DNA of 64,000 nucleotides from the NCBI RefSeq assembly GCF_000709345.1, contig NZ_KL448323.1:3490808-3554807 (forward strand), written 5' to 3'. The position numbers were made by a program, and so were the translations under genes. Shown here piece after piece: positions 1 to 7,103 of the stretch. A model generated the notes under the pieces. That model searched no databases. It was not told where the DNA came from and was given only the letters and a program-made list of their open reading frames with translations. Source of the DNA: Polaromonas glacialis (lineage in GTDB: Bacteria > Pseudomonadota > Gammaproteobacteria > Burkholderiales > Burkholderiaceae_C). The stretch's first letter is position 1. Each line of letters begins with the position of its first letter.

Positions 1-96
1 GCCGCCCCGCCCCCGGGGGCGCCCCGTCGCACCCTGCCTACCGGCGGGGCTGGCGCCCATTTTTTGACCTATCACGTCCACCTTGAGGAGACATTC

Positions 97-1587
97 ATGA
101 ACTTCACCGATCCCACCGTGATCACCTTCGGCATCTACCTGTTTGCCATGCTGTTCATCGGCTTCCTGGGCTACCGGGGCACCGACAACCTCGACGACTA
201 CATCCTGGGCGGCCGCAGCCTGGGCAGCTTTGTCACGGCCCTGTCGGCCGGCGCTTCCGACATGAGCGGCTGGCTGCTGATGGGCCTGCCCGGCGCAATT
301 TATTTGTCGGGCCTGAGCGAAGCCTGGATCGCCGTCGGCCTGATCGCCGGCGCCTACCTGAACTGGCGCTTCGTCGCGGCGCGGCTGCGGCTGTACACCG
401 AGCGGGCCGGCAATGCGCTGACGCTGCCCGACTATTTCGCCAACCGCTTCGAGGACAAGGCGAACCTGCTGCGCATCCTGACCACCGTGGTGATCCTGGT
501 GTTCTTCACCGTCTATTGCGCCTCGGGCGTGGTCGCCGGCGCGCGCTTGTTCGAGAACATGTTCGGCCTGCCTTACCAGACCGCGCTGTGGGTCGGCGCC
601 GCCTGCACCATCGCCTATGTGTTCATCGGCGGCTTTCTGGCCGTGAGCTGGACCGACACCATCCAGGCTTCCTTGATGATCACCGCGCTGATCGTCGCGC
701 CGGTGGTGGGCTATTTCGCCGTGACCGGCAACCTGCAGCCGGCGCAGTCGATCGCCGACCTGATGGAGCCGGCCAAGCTCGACATGATGAAAGGCGCCTC
801 GTTCGTCGGCATCGTTTCGCTGATGGCCTGGGGCCTGGGCTACTTCGGTCAGCCGCACATCCTGGTGCGCTTCATGGCGGCTGAATCGGTGGCGACGATT
901 CCGGCCGCGCGCCGCATCAGCATGACCTGGATGATTTTGTGCCTGGGCGGCGCGGTGGCGGTCGGCTTCATCGGCATTCCCTACTTTCTGGCGCACCCGG
1001 ATGGCGCGGCGGCGGTGAACGCCAATTCCGAAACCGTGTTCATCGAAATGGCCAAGCAGCTGTTCAACCCCTGGGTCGCCGGCGTGCTGCTGGCCGCCAT
1101 CCTGGGCGCCGTGATGAGCACGCTGTCATGCCAGCTGCTGGTCTGCTCCAGCGCGCTGACCGAGGACATCTACCGCACCTTCCTGCGCAAGAACGCCGGC
1201 CAGACCGAACTGGTGTGGGTCGGCCGCGCGATGGTGATGCTCATTTCGCTGGTCGCCATCGGCATCGCCAGCAACCCCGAAGCCAAGGTGCTCGGCATGG
1301 TCAGCTATGCCTGGGCCGGTTTTGGCGCAGCTTTTGGGCCGGTCATCATCCTGTCGCTGTTCTGGTCACGCATGACGCGCAACGGCGCGCTGGCCGGCAT
1401 TGTGGTGGGCGCGGTGACGGTCGTGCTCTGGAAGCAGGGCGGCTGGTTCGGCCTGTACGAGATCGTTCCCGGCTTCGTCCTGGCCTGGCTTGCCGCCGTG
1501 ATCGTGAGCCGCCTCGGCCAGCCTTCGGCCACCATGCTGGAAAAGCACCGGGCGGTGGAAACCGAGCTGGCCAAGGCCTTCGCCTGA
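97..1587 (+). CDS. putP: Sodium/proline symporter PutP
   Basis: A 496-residue sodium:solute symporter family (SSS) protein of the inner membrane, expected to import proline with Na+. The N-terminal part carries the family signatures DYILGGRSLG and SAGASDMSGWLLMGLPGA, followed by about a dozen hydrophobic segments; the length is normal for PutP. The frame is open upstream to 64, but the ATG at 97 is preceded by GAGGAGA at good spacing and begins directly with the first membrane segment, so it is chosen. A short inverted repeat (CCTGAGGC/GCCTCAGG, 1583-1603) overlaps the stop and lies between this gene and the convergent DUF2061 gene; it has no T tract. Substrate assignment rests on family similarity. 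Confidence 0.9.
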   Translation: MNFTDPTVITFGIYLFAMLFIGFLGYRGTDNLDDYILGGRSLGSFVTALSAGASDMSGWLLMGLPGAIYLSGLSEAWIAVGLIAGAYLNWRFVAARLRLYTERAGNALTLPDYFANRFEDKANLLRILTTVVILVFFTVYCASGVVAGARLFENMFGLPYQTALWVGAACTIAYVFIGGFLAVSWTDTIQASLMITALIVAPVVGYFAVTGNLQPAQSIADLMEPAKLDMMKGASFVGIVSLMAWGLGYFGQPHILVRFMAAESVATIPAARRISMTWMILCLGGAVAVGFIGIPYFLAHPDGAAAVNANSETVFIEMAKQLFNPWVAGVLLAAILGAVMSTLSCQLLVCSSALTEDIYRTFLRKNAGQTELVWVGRAMVMLISLVAIGIASNPEAKVLGMVSYAWAGFGAAFGPVIILSLFWSRMTRNGALAGIVVGAVTVVLWKQGGWFGLYEIVPGFVLAWLAAVIVSRLGQPSATMLEKHRAVETELAKAFA

Positions 1588-1598
1588 GGCGGCAAGCC

Positions 1599-1841
1599 TC
1601 AGGACGAGGCCGCTGACAGGCCGGGCGACGCCTGGTCTGTCCGGCCCCAGCGCTGCCAGGCTTTTTCATGGAAGAAAAAGGCAAAGGCCTGCACCGTGGG
1701 TTCGAGCAGGCTGAGCGTCAGCGACAGCAGGAAGTCGCCGGTGACCGCATAGGCCACCAGGGCGGCGACCGTGACGTGCAGCAGGTAATAGGTTCCGGTC
1801 TTTTTCAGAGCCGGCAAATTGTCACGGGCAAGCTGGGTCAT
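1599..1841 (-). CDS. DUF2061 small membrane protein
   Basis: An 80-residue protein with two hydrophobic stretches (about residues 13-40 and 44-60), matching the DUF2061 membrane family, whose function is unknown. The start at 1841 has a clear GGAGAAACC Shine-Dalgarno directly upstream; the longer reading frame from 1895 would place the start inside a dispersed repeat. The gene is convergent with putP, with only 11 bases between the two stops. Confidence 0.75.
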   Translation of the reverse strand: MTQLARDNLPALKKTGTYYLLHVTVAALVAYAVTGDFLLSLTLSLLEPTVQAFAFFFHEKAWQRWGRTDQASPGLSAASS

Positions 1842-1865
1842 GGTTTCTCCTTCAGTTTTATAGTC

Positions 1866-1924
1866 AAAAAATGCCTTTTGCGCACTATCCACCATTGCAG
1901 GCAGCTATCAAAAAAGTAGCTGAT
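1866..1924. repeat. Dispersed hairpin repeat, copy 1
   Basis: A copy of the family whose core is AGCTATCAAAAAAGTAGCT preceded by a GCGCAC...TGCAGG arm. The same layout recurs about twelve times in this window. It lies upstream of the DUF2061 gene. Confidence 0.7.
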
Positions 1925-2132
1925 ATGGCGCAGTGCTCTGGCGTTCTGGTCAGGTCATCCGCAGTTATCAATAGCTTTAAAGCATCAATCAAGTATTATT
2001 AATAATAATATTTGACTATGCAAAAGACCAGTTGGATTTGCCTAAGCCAGCCATAGCCAAGGCATTTTTTCTGCTGGATCTGGCAACGGCCATGGCGTCG
2101 AATCGCCGGACAACAGCATGTCCCCTTTTTTT

Positions 2133-2254
2133 TGTCATTGCGGGCCTGACCCGCAATCCATCCATGCGCAGTCAAAGGTGCGCTGAATTCAGGCCGCTGC
2201 CTGGCTGCAGCTTGGTTGGGGTGCTGTGGATTGCGGGTCAGGCCCGCAATGACA
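2133..2254. repeat. REP-like element with 28-bp perfect inverted repeats
   Basis: The 28 bases at 2133-2160 are the exact reverse complement of 2227-2254, around a 66-base spacer. The arms contain ATTGCGGGCCTGACCCGCAA, itself a hairpin. Related but diverged sequences occur inside the element at 35831-35986 and around the insertion sequence at 22650-24190. It is intergenic, in the 545 bases between the DUF2061 and CBS genes, where no gene is seen. Confidence 0.75.
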
Positions 2255-2296
2255 GGGGGAAAAGACGCTTCAAGAATGAACGGAGTGCTTGCATTT

Positions 2297-2345
2297 TTTA
2301 TGCAAAATACCGCGTTTGCGCAGGCTGAACGTGCGCATGCAGCTC
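2297..2345. repeat. Partial dispersed hairpin repeat
   Basis: TATGCAAAATACCGCGTTTG followed by GCGCAGGC and TGCGCATGCAGCT resembles the outer arm of the dispersed hairpin family (compare 22021-22087), but the AGCTAT...ATAGCT core is missing. Confidence 0.4.
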
Positions 2346-2386
2346 CTTTTTCAAGAGCATGAACTCCCCGCGCCTGCTGCGGCGAA

Positions 2387-2833
2387 TCAGGGGCTGGTGC
2401 GGTCCGGTTCGGCGGGCGAGGAGATGTCGCCCAGCGAATTGGCCACGTCCACATCGCCGTCCGGGCCCTTGGCGGCAATGTCGCCGAGCGACACGATGCC
2501 GATCAGCCGTTTTTGCTGGTCCACCACCGGCATGCGGCGGATCTGGTTCATCCCCATCGTGCCAAGGGTGTCGTCCAGGTCGTCGTCTTCGCGGGCGGTG
2601 CGCACATGGGTGCTCATCACGTCGGCCAGCGTCGCCGTGCCGGCGTCGAGTCCCTGGGCCACGCCGCGCACCACGATGTCGCGGTCCGTCACCATGCCAA
2701 CCAGCTGGTCACCCTCGCAAACCGGAATCACGCCCACGTTCAGCTCTTCCATGGCCTGCGCGGCGAGCAGGATGGTGTCGGTCGGGCGCAGGCTGCGTGG
2801 ATTGCGGGTCATGACGTCGGAAACAGTGCTCAT
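2387..2833 (-). CDS. Tandem CBS-domain protein
   Basis: A 148-residue cytosolic protein made of two CBS motifs (about residues 8-60 and 72-125). VSDVMTRNPRSLRP opens the first and the second contains RRMPVVDQQKRLIGIVSLGD. Such stand-alone CBS pairs usually bind adenine nucleotides and sense energy state; the partner here is unknown. The start at 2833 has AAGGAG upstream, and a 16-codon longer frame is disfavoured. It is the first gene left of the damaged aquaporin gene and reads in the same direction. Confidence 0.85.
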   Translation of the reverse strand: MSTVSDVMTRNPRSLRPTDTILLAAQAMEELNVGVIPVCEGDQLVGMVTDRDIVVRGVAQGLDAGTATLADVMSTHVRTAREDDDLDDTLGTMGMNQIRRMPVVDQQKRLIGIVSLGDIAAKGPDGDVDVANSLGDISSPAEPDRTSP

Positions 2834-2968
2834 CGGAAGACTCCTTGCATTGAACCGGCGGGTTGCCGGTGCTGGCAGCAAGCTTAGGGGGTCCGCCAGG
2901 CCTGGCTATCAGCCGCAGCGCAAGCTGGCGTAGGACGGCAGCGCGCCGGCCCGCTCATGCCTTTTTCG

Positions 2969-3721
2969 TCACCTCGATTTCGCCAGCTGGCTGGTGTTGG
3001 CCGGTCCCTCGATGCCCGCCGCCAGGCTGCGTTCGCCGCTGACCAGCCGGTACACCACGCCCGCCGCGCCCGCGCCGAGCAAGGGGGCGACCCAGAACAG
3101 CCACAGCTGCGACAGCGCCCAGTCGCCGACAAAGAACGCCGGGCCGGTGCTGCGCGCCGGGTTGACCGAGGTGTTGGTGACCGGAATGCTGATCAGGTGG
3201 ATCAGCGTCAGCCCCAGGCCGATGGCAATCGGCGCAAAGCCGCTGGGCGCGCGCTCGCCGGTCGCGCCCATGATGATCATGAGGAAAAAGAAGGTCATCA
3301 CGAACTCGGTCACCAGCGCGGCCGTCATCGTGCAGCCGCCCGGCGAATGCTCGCCCTAGCCGTTGGAGGCCAGCCCGCCGCTGAGGTCAAAGCCCGCCTT
3401 GCCGCTGGCGATCAGGTACAGCACGCCGGCCGCCGCGATGGCGCCGACCACCTGGGCCAGGGCATACGGCAACAGGTCTTTAGCCTTGAACCGGCCGCCA
3501 ATGACCAGGCCAAAGGACACGGCCGGGTTCAGGTGGCAGCCCGAGACATGGCCCAGCGCAAAGGCCATGGTCAGCACGGTCAGGCCAAAGGCCAGCGACA
3601 CCCCGGTCAGGCCGATGCCCACGCCCGGAAAGGCCGCCGCGATCACGGCACTGCCGCAACCCCCGAGCACCAGCCAGAAAGTGCCGAAGAACTCGGCGGC
3701 GAGTCGATTGGACAAAGGCAT
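2969..3721 (-). pseudogene. aqpZ: Aquaporin Z gene interrupted by an in-frame amber codon
   Basis: Encodes an AqpZ-type water channel (about 250 codons, full length for the family). Both NPA boxes are present (HLNPAVS in the first half, SVNPARS in the second), as is the selectivity-filter Arg of the second. Codon 122 (3356-3358) is TAG, in the motif SNG-stop-GEHSPGG, where AqpZ proteins normally have Tyr. The frame is unchanged on both sides and no other lesion is seen, so a single TAC or TAT to TAG substitution explains it. Start 3721 has GGGAGAG upstream. As it stands only the first half would be made, unless there is suppression, a restart near 3328 or a sequencing error. Confidence 0.85.
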
Positions 3722-4055
3722 TTTTCTCTCCCGAAGTTTGAAGATGGAGGGACCCAAGGCAAGTGGCGCGCAGGCCGGTTTGCCCGAAAAAGAATACGGC
3801 TTTTGCCTTTTACGGAACAGGCTGGCCGGGGTGAACGCCGTAGCGCCCAGGCAACGCCGGGCGGCGAAATCCAGGGCGGCATGCGGCGCCAGACCCTGGT
3901 TTCTCGCCTGTCAACGACCGTGAGGAGGGGTGAAAACAAGCGCGGGCCGGGCTTACAAATCAAAGTGGCCTTCACCGCAGTGTTGGGCTCCGCTGGTTAC
4001 CTTGCGTCTTTGCTTTTTTTGACCGGTTTCCGGCATGGCATTCTTGATGTCCGGT
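3722..4055. other. Intergenic stretch without a recognised gene
   Basis: About 330 bases between the aquaporin start and the palindromic operator of the ParD-like gene. Long open frames cross it on both strands, but they are shadows with no recognisable protein. The aqpZ Shine-Dalgarno lies at the left edge; nothing else can be assigned. Confidence 0.5.
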
Positions 4056-4084
4056 CCTGATTGGCGCAATTTGCGCCAATCAGG
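4056..4084. promoter_or_regulatory. 29-bp palindrome, probable autoregulatory operator
   Basis: Two perfect 14-base arms (CCTGATTGGCGCAA / TTGCGCCAATCAGG) around a single central T. It ends nine bases before the ATG of the ParD-like antitoxin at 4093. Antitoxins of this class commonly bind palindromes over their own promoter; here the palindrome also abuts the ribosome-binding region (AGGTG). Confidence 0.6.
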
Positions 4085-4092
4085 TGATTTTC

Positions 4093-4443
4093 ATGGCATC
4101 ACCATCCACCGGTTTTTCATCCGTCAAACTTCCCGCCGCCCTGGTGCAGCAGGCCCGCGAGGCGGCCCAGCCGCTGCGCCGCCCGGTTGCCGGCCAGGTC
4201 GAATACCGGGCCATGCCGGGCCGCATCGTCGAGCATTCCGGCCTGACGGCGCAAGAAGCGCAGGCGGCGATCGAGGGCTATGAGGCGGCGGCCAAAGAAG
4301 TACGCCAAAAAGCGCCCGATTCGCTGGAAGCAATCAAGATGCGGGTTCTCGCGGCCAGCACCAACGGGGTCTTGCAAGCGAATATCCGCGCCGTGGTTGA
4401 AGGAAACTGCCAGCAGGCCGCCGCGCAGCGGGCAGTTGCTTGA
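4093..4443 (+). CDS. ParD-like antitoxin, orphan
   Basis: A 116-residue protein resembling ParD-like antitoxins: SVKLPAALVQQAREAA followed by RRPVAGQVEYRAMPGRIVE is the family's usual N-terminal pattern for a DNA-binding fold, and the C-terminal half is a helical toxin-binding type tail. AGGTG lies just before the ATG at 4093. No toxin gene follows; the next DNA is a decayed transposase fragment on the other strand, which may have replaced the toxin. The palindrome immediately upstream suggests it still represses its own promoter. Confidence 0.65.
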   Translation: MASPSTGFSSVKLPAALVQQAREAAQPLRRPVAGQVEYRAMPGRIVEHSGLTAQEAQAAIEGYEAAAKEVRQKAPDSLEAIKMRVLAASTNGVLQANIRAVVEGNCQQAAAQRAVA

Positions 4444-4509
4444 GCCAGCCCATTGGGTGGCGCTGTGCGAGAGGGCGCGGACGACTGTGCTGGTGTATGA
4501 GCTGCCGCC

Positions 4510-4750
4510 GCTGTCTTGATCTGCCCGTAATGGCGCTTAAACACCGCTAAGCCGCCATCACTTTCGCCCAAGCCCACAATCCAGCGCCGGCGTGCTTGAC
4601 CATGCGCGCGGCCTTCAACATCATCTCCTGCATCACGGTCCTGATGCGGCGGCGTTTGGCGGCATGACGCACCGGAGAATTAGGCTCGTTCAAGGTGTTT
4701 TGCCCAATCAGATGCAGCAAGTTCATCGCCAGTGCCGCGAGTTGGCACAC
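4510..4750 (-). pseudogene. Transposase C-terminal relic (IS1380-like)
   Basis: Two overlapping minus-strand frames read as the end of a DDE transposase: CQLAALAMNLLHLIGQNTLN and RIRTVMQEMMLKAARMVKHA in one frame, then GLGESDGGLAVFKRHYGQIK in another, so a frameshift falls near 4560-4575. The pattern resembles the C-terminus of IS1380-family transposases. No N-terminal part or terminal repeat is visible. The family call is moderate. Confidence 0.5.
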
Positions 4751-4772
4751 CAGGTAGTTGGCCTACACCGCT

Positions 4773-5456
4773 CTACGCGCAGTCCTGGACCGCCTTGCCC
4801 GCCAGCAGCGGCTTGAGCGCGTCAAGCCGCGTTCGCATGGCGGCATCGGCCGCCGGCAGTCTCAGCCACAGGCTGGGCAGTTCGGGGCGTTCGAGCATCA
4901 CCTTCGCGCTGCGCAGGCCGCGCTGGTTCATCTGCGCCAGGGCCGCTTCAGCCTCGTCTTTCGAGGCAAAACTGCCCAGTGACAGCCCGGGGTTGAGCAT
5001 CGGGCTCAGGGGCGGCTCGAACGGCAGTCCCAGCTGCTCAAGCATCTGGCGCTTGCGGTTCATCGCTGCCTTGCTGATGTACTTGCCCATGTAGATGATC
5101 CAGCGGACCGAGTCGCCGCTGCTTTCAAAAGACCAGCTGCCTTCGGGCAGGCCGGCCTTCAGGCGCGGGCGCAGCGTGCGCGCCTGCCGTTCGGTGAACA
5201 CGCCAACCTGCAGGCAGGACACGCCGGCGGGAAGCGCGGGCGGCGCCTGGACGGCGGCGCTGGCCGTCATCGGAGGCGAGGGCGCCGGCACGGCGGGCAG
5301 GACCAGCTGCATCGCCTCGGGCCGGATCTGCTGCGCCAGCCGTTCGGGTTCGGACTGCCGGGCCGGCGCCAGGCCATAGGCCGCCAGCAGGCCCTGGCCC
5401 CAGGCGAAATACAGCGCATTGGCCAGCAGCAGCGCCAGGGCGATGGCCCTCAGCAT
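4773..5456 (-). CDS. SPOR-domain membrane protein
   Basis: A 227-residue protein with one N-terminal membrane segment (about residues 4-22), a Pro/Ala-rich periplasmic linker, and a SPOR-like region around residues 80-160 (CLQVGVFTERQART, IIYMGKYISKAAMNRK). SPOR domains bind denuded peptidoglycan at division sites. Its start overlaps the end of birA by seven bases (ATGCTGA), so the two are translationally coupled. A specific division role is inference. Confidence 0.75.
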   Translation of the reverse strand: MLRAIALALLLANALYFAWGQGLLAAYGLAPARQSEPERLAQQIRPEAMQLVLPAVPAPSPPMTASAAVQAPPALPAGVSCLQVGVFTERQARTLRPRLKAGLPEGSWSFESSGDSVRWIIYMGKYISKAAMNRKRQMLEQLGLPFEPPLSPMLNPGLSLGSFASKDEAEAALAQMNQRGLRSAKVMLERPELPSLWLRLPAADAAMRTRLDALKPLLAGKAVQDCA

Positions 5457-6328
5457 GACGGCTTGCCGCAGGCCACGGGCCGGACGCTGACTTCGGCGCT
5501 GGTGACTTCGACCATGCCGCCAGCGGTATGCACGCGCAGCGCGCCGTTGTCGGCAACGCCGTGGGCCGTGCCCTGCGTTCCGTCTGACAGCTTCACGATG
5601 CGGCCGGCGAGTACGTCGCGCGCTGCGAACCGCTCCTGGAAGGGTTCGAAGCCGAACTGCGCGAAACCCTGCACCGCCTGCACCAGCGCCGGCACGATGC
5701 GCAGCAGCGCTTCGGGCGCGTCCAGGCCGCTGTCCAGTTCCTGCAAGCCGCCAGGCGCCACCACAGCCGCCCCCACCGGGGCCGAATCAGCCAGCGGCAC
5801 GGCCCGGATGTTGATGCCCACGCCGATGACCAGGCAGCGCAGGCCGTCCCAGCTGGCCGTCTCGACCAGGATGCCGCCCAGCTTGCGCTCGCCTTCCGGC
5901 GTGGACAGCCACAGGTCGTTGGGCCATTTCAGGCCGATTCGAGGCCTGGCGGCATGGCGCGCCTGGCCGGCTTCAGGCGGGTCCAGGCTTTCGGCCACGC
6001 TGATGCCGACCGCCAGCGACAGGCCGGACCAGTCCGCCGGCGCCAAAGGCAGGCCAAGCGAGAAGGTCAAGCTGTCGCCGCGCCGGCTTTGCCAGCTGCG
6101 GCCCAGCCGGCCGCGCCCGGCGCTTTGCTGCTCGGCCACCAGCAGCACCGGTTCAAGCTGCGGCGGCATGCCGGGGCCGCCCTTGAAGCGGCGCATCAGC
6201 TCGCTGTTGGTCGAATCGATCCCGGGCAGCACCTCGACCGTGAAGCCCGGCAGGTCGGGCGCCACCGCTTCCCAGATGGCTTCGGCGGGCCAGCGGATCG
6301 GCGGGGGGGAAGGCAATGGCGAGGTCAT
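5450..6328 (-). CDS. birA: Biotin--[acetyl-CoA-carboxylase] ligase
   Basis: A 292-residue biotin protein ligase that attaches biotin to the AccB carrier of acetyl-CoA carboxylase. SAGRGRLGRSW is the biotinyl-AMP loop and KWPNDLW the catalytic lysine motif; a small C-terminal beta domain (from about residue 240) follows. The N-terminal helix-turn-helix of E. coli BirA is absent, so it is the monofunctional class that does not repress bio genes. The ATG at 6328 begins the conserved part; the frame is open further upstream. It heads a two-gene unit with the SPOR protein. Confidence 0.9.
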   Translation of the reverse strand: MTSPLPSPPPIRWPAEAIWEAVAPDLPGFTVEVLPGIDSTNSELMRRFKGGPGMPPQLEPVLLVAEQQSAGRGRLGRSWQSRRGDSLTFSLGLPLAPADWSGLSLAVGISVAESLDPPEAGQARHAARPRIGLKWPNDLWLSTPEGERKLGGILVETASWDGLRCLVIGVGINIRAVPLADSAPVGAAVVAPGGLQELDSGLDAPEALLRIVPALVQAVQGFAQFGFEPFQERFAARDVLAGRIVKLSDGTQGTAHGVADNGALRVHTAGGMVEVTSAEVSVRPVACGKPSC

Positions 6329-6381
6329 GGGCGGGCGGCGGGAAAAGGGTGGGAAGGACGATTCAGGCAGGCCGCGCAGGC

Positions 6382-6909
6382 TCAGCCTTGGGCGCTTTTG
6401 CGTGTTTTTTTTCTGGCCTTGGGCGCCAGCAAGGTGCCCCGGCAGTTGCCGGCGCCGCACCAGCAGGGGTAGTCGGCCAGCAGCTTGGGCGTGTAGCGCG
6501 CGTCAATCACCAGGCCGTAGTCATAGAAAAGTTCCTCGCCGGCCGCGATATTGCGCAGCGCCTTGATGAACACCCGCCCGTTTTCTTCATCGGCCTCGCA
6601 GTTCGGCTGGCAGCTGTGGTTGATCCAGCGCGACGAGTTGCCGCCGACCTTGGCATCAATCACGCGGCCGTCGTCTATGTGGAAGTAAAACGTGTGGTTC
6701 GGCTGCGCCGGGTCGTGCGGATGGCGGCGCAGCGCCTCGGGCCAGCTGATGACCTCGCCCGTGTACTCGATCAGCGTCTCGCCTTCGGCCAGGTCCTGCA
6801 AGGCAAACACGCCCTTGCCATGCACGCCCGAGCGCCGCGTCTGGATGCGGCGCTTGTCGCTGCCAGCCTCAGGCATTGCAGGGTAAGCAGGGACCTGTTT
6901 TTTGGGCAC
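6382..6909 (-). CDS. SET-domain protein-lysine methyltransferase-like protein
   Basis: A 175-residue protein consisting almost entirely of a SET domain plus post-SET cysteine cluster. It shows SGVHGKGVFA, the AdoMet/active-site motif SSRWINHSCQPNC, the ELFYDY tyrosine motif, and CWCGAGNCRG as the post-SET zinc site. A basic tail (KARKKTRKSAQG) ends the protein. SET proteins methylate lysines; bacterial substrates are mostly unknown. The start is uncertain: GTG at 6909 or ATG at 6876, neither with a good Shine-Dalgarno. It is divergent from topB, with 194 bases between the starts. Confidence 0.8.
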   Translation of the reverse strand: MPKKQVPAYPAMPEAGSDKRRIQTRRSGVHGKGVFALQDLAEGETLIEYTGEVISWPEALRRHPHDPAQPNHTFYFHIDDGRVIDAKVGGNSSRWINHSCQPNCEADEENGRVFIKALRNIAAGEELFYDYGLVIDARYTPKLLADYPCWCGAGNCRGTLLAPKARKKTRKSAQG

Positions 6910-7103
6910 GGCGGTTTTTTGGTATGGTTAATTCATGTGTGTGCGTGCGCACCGGCGCGCATGCCTGCGCGAGGAAGCGGTATTGTAGTGACGGACCTTG
7001 GCCCGTGGCTGACAGCCGTTTTCTTGCCCCAGAAATTGAAAAGCCGCTTTGGCGCAAACCGGGGACCACGTTCCCCGAAGATGAAAAGTCAGAAGAAGTA
7101 TTT

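Noticed and set aside
3356..3358. Amber codon in aqpZ as a site of programmed recoding
   Set aside because: No recoding signal or suppressor tRNA is visible in the window; a point mutation or sequencing error is simpler.
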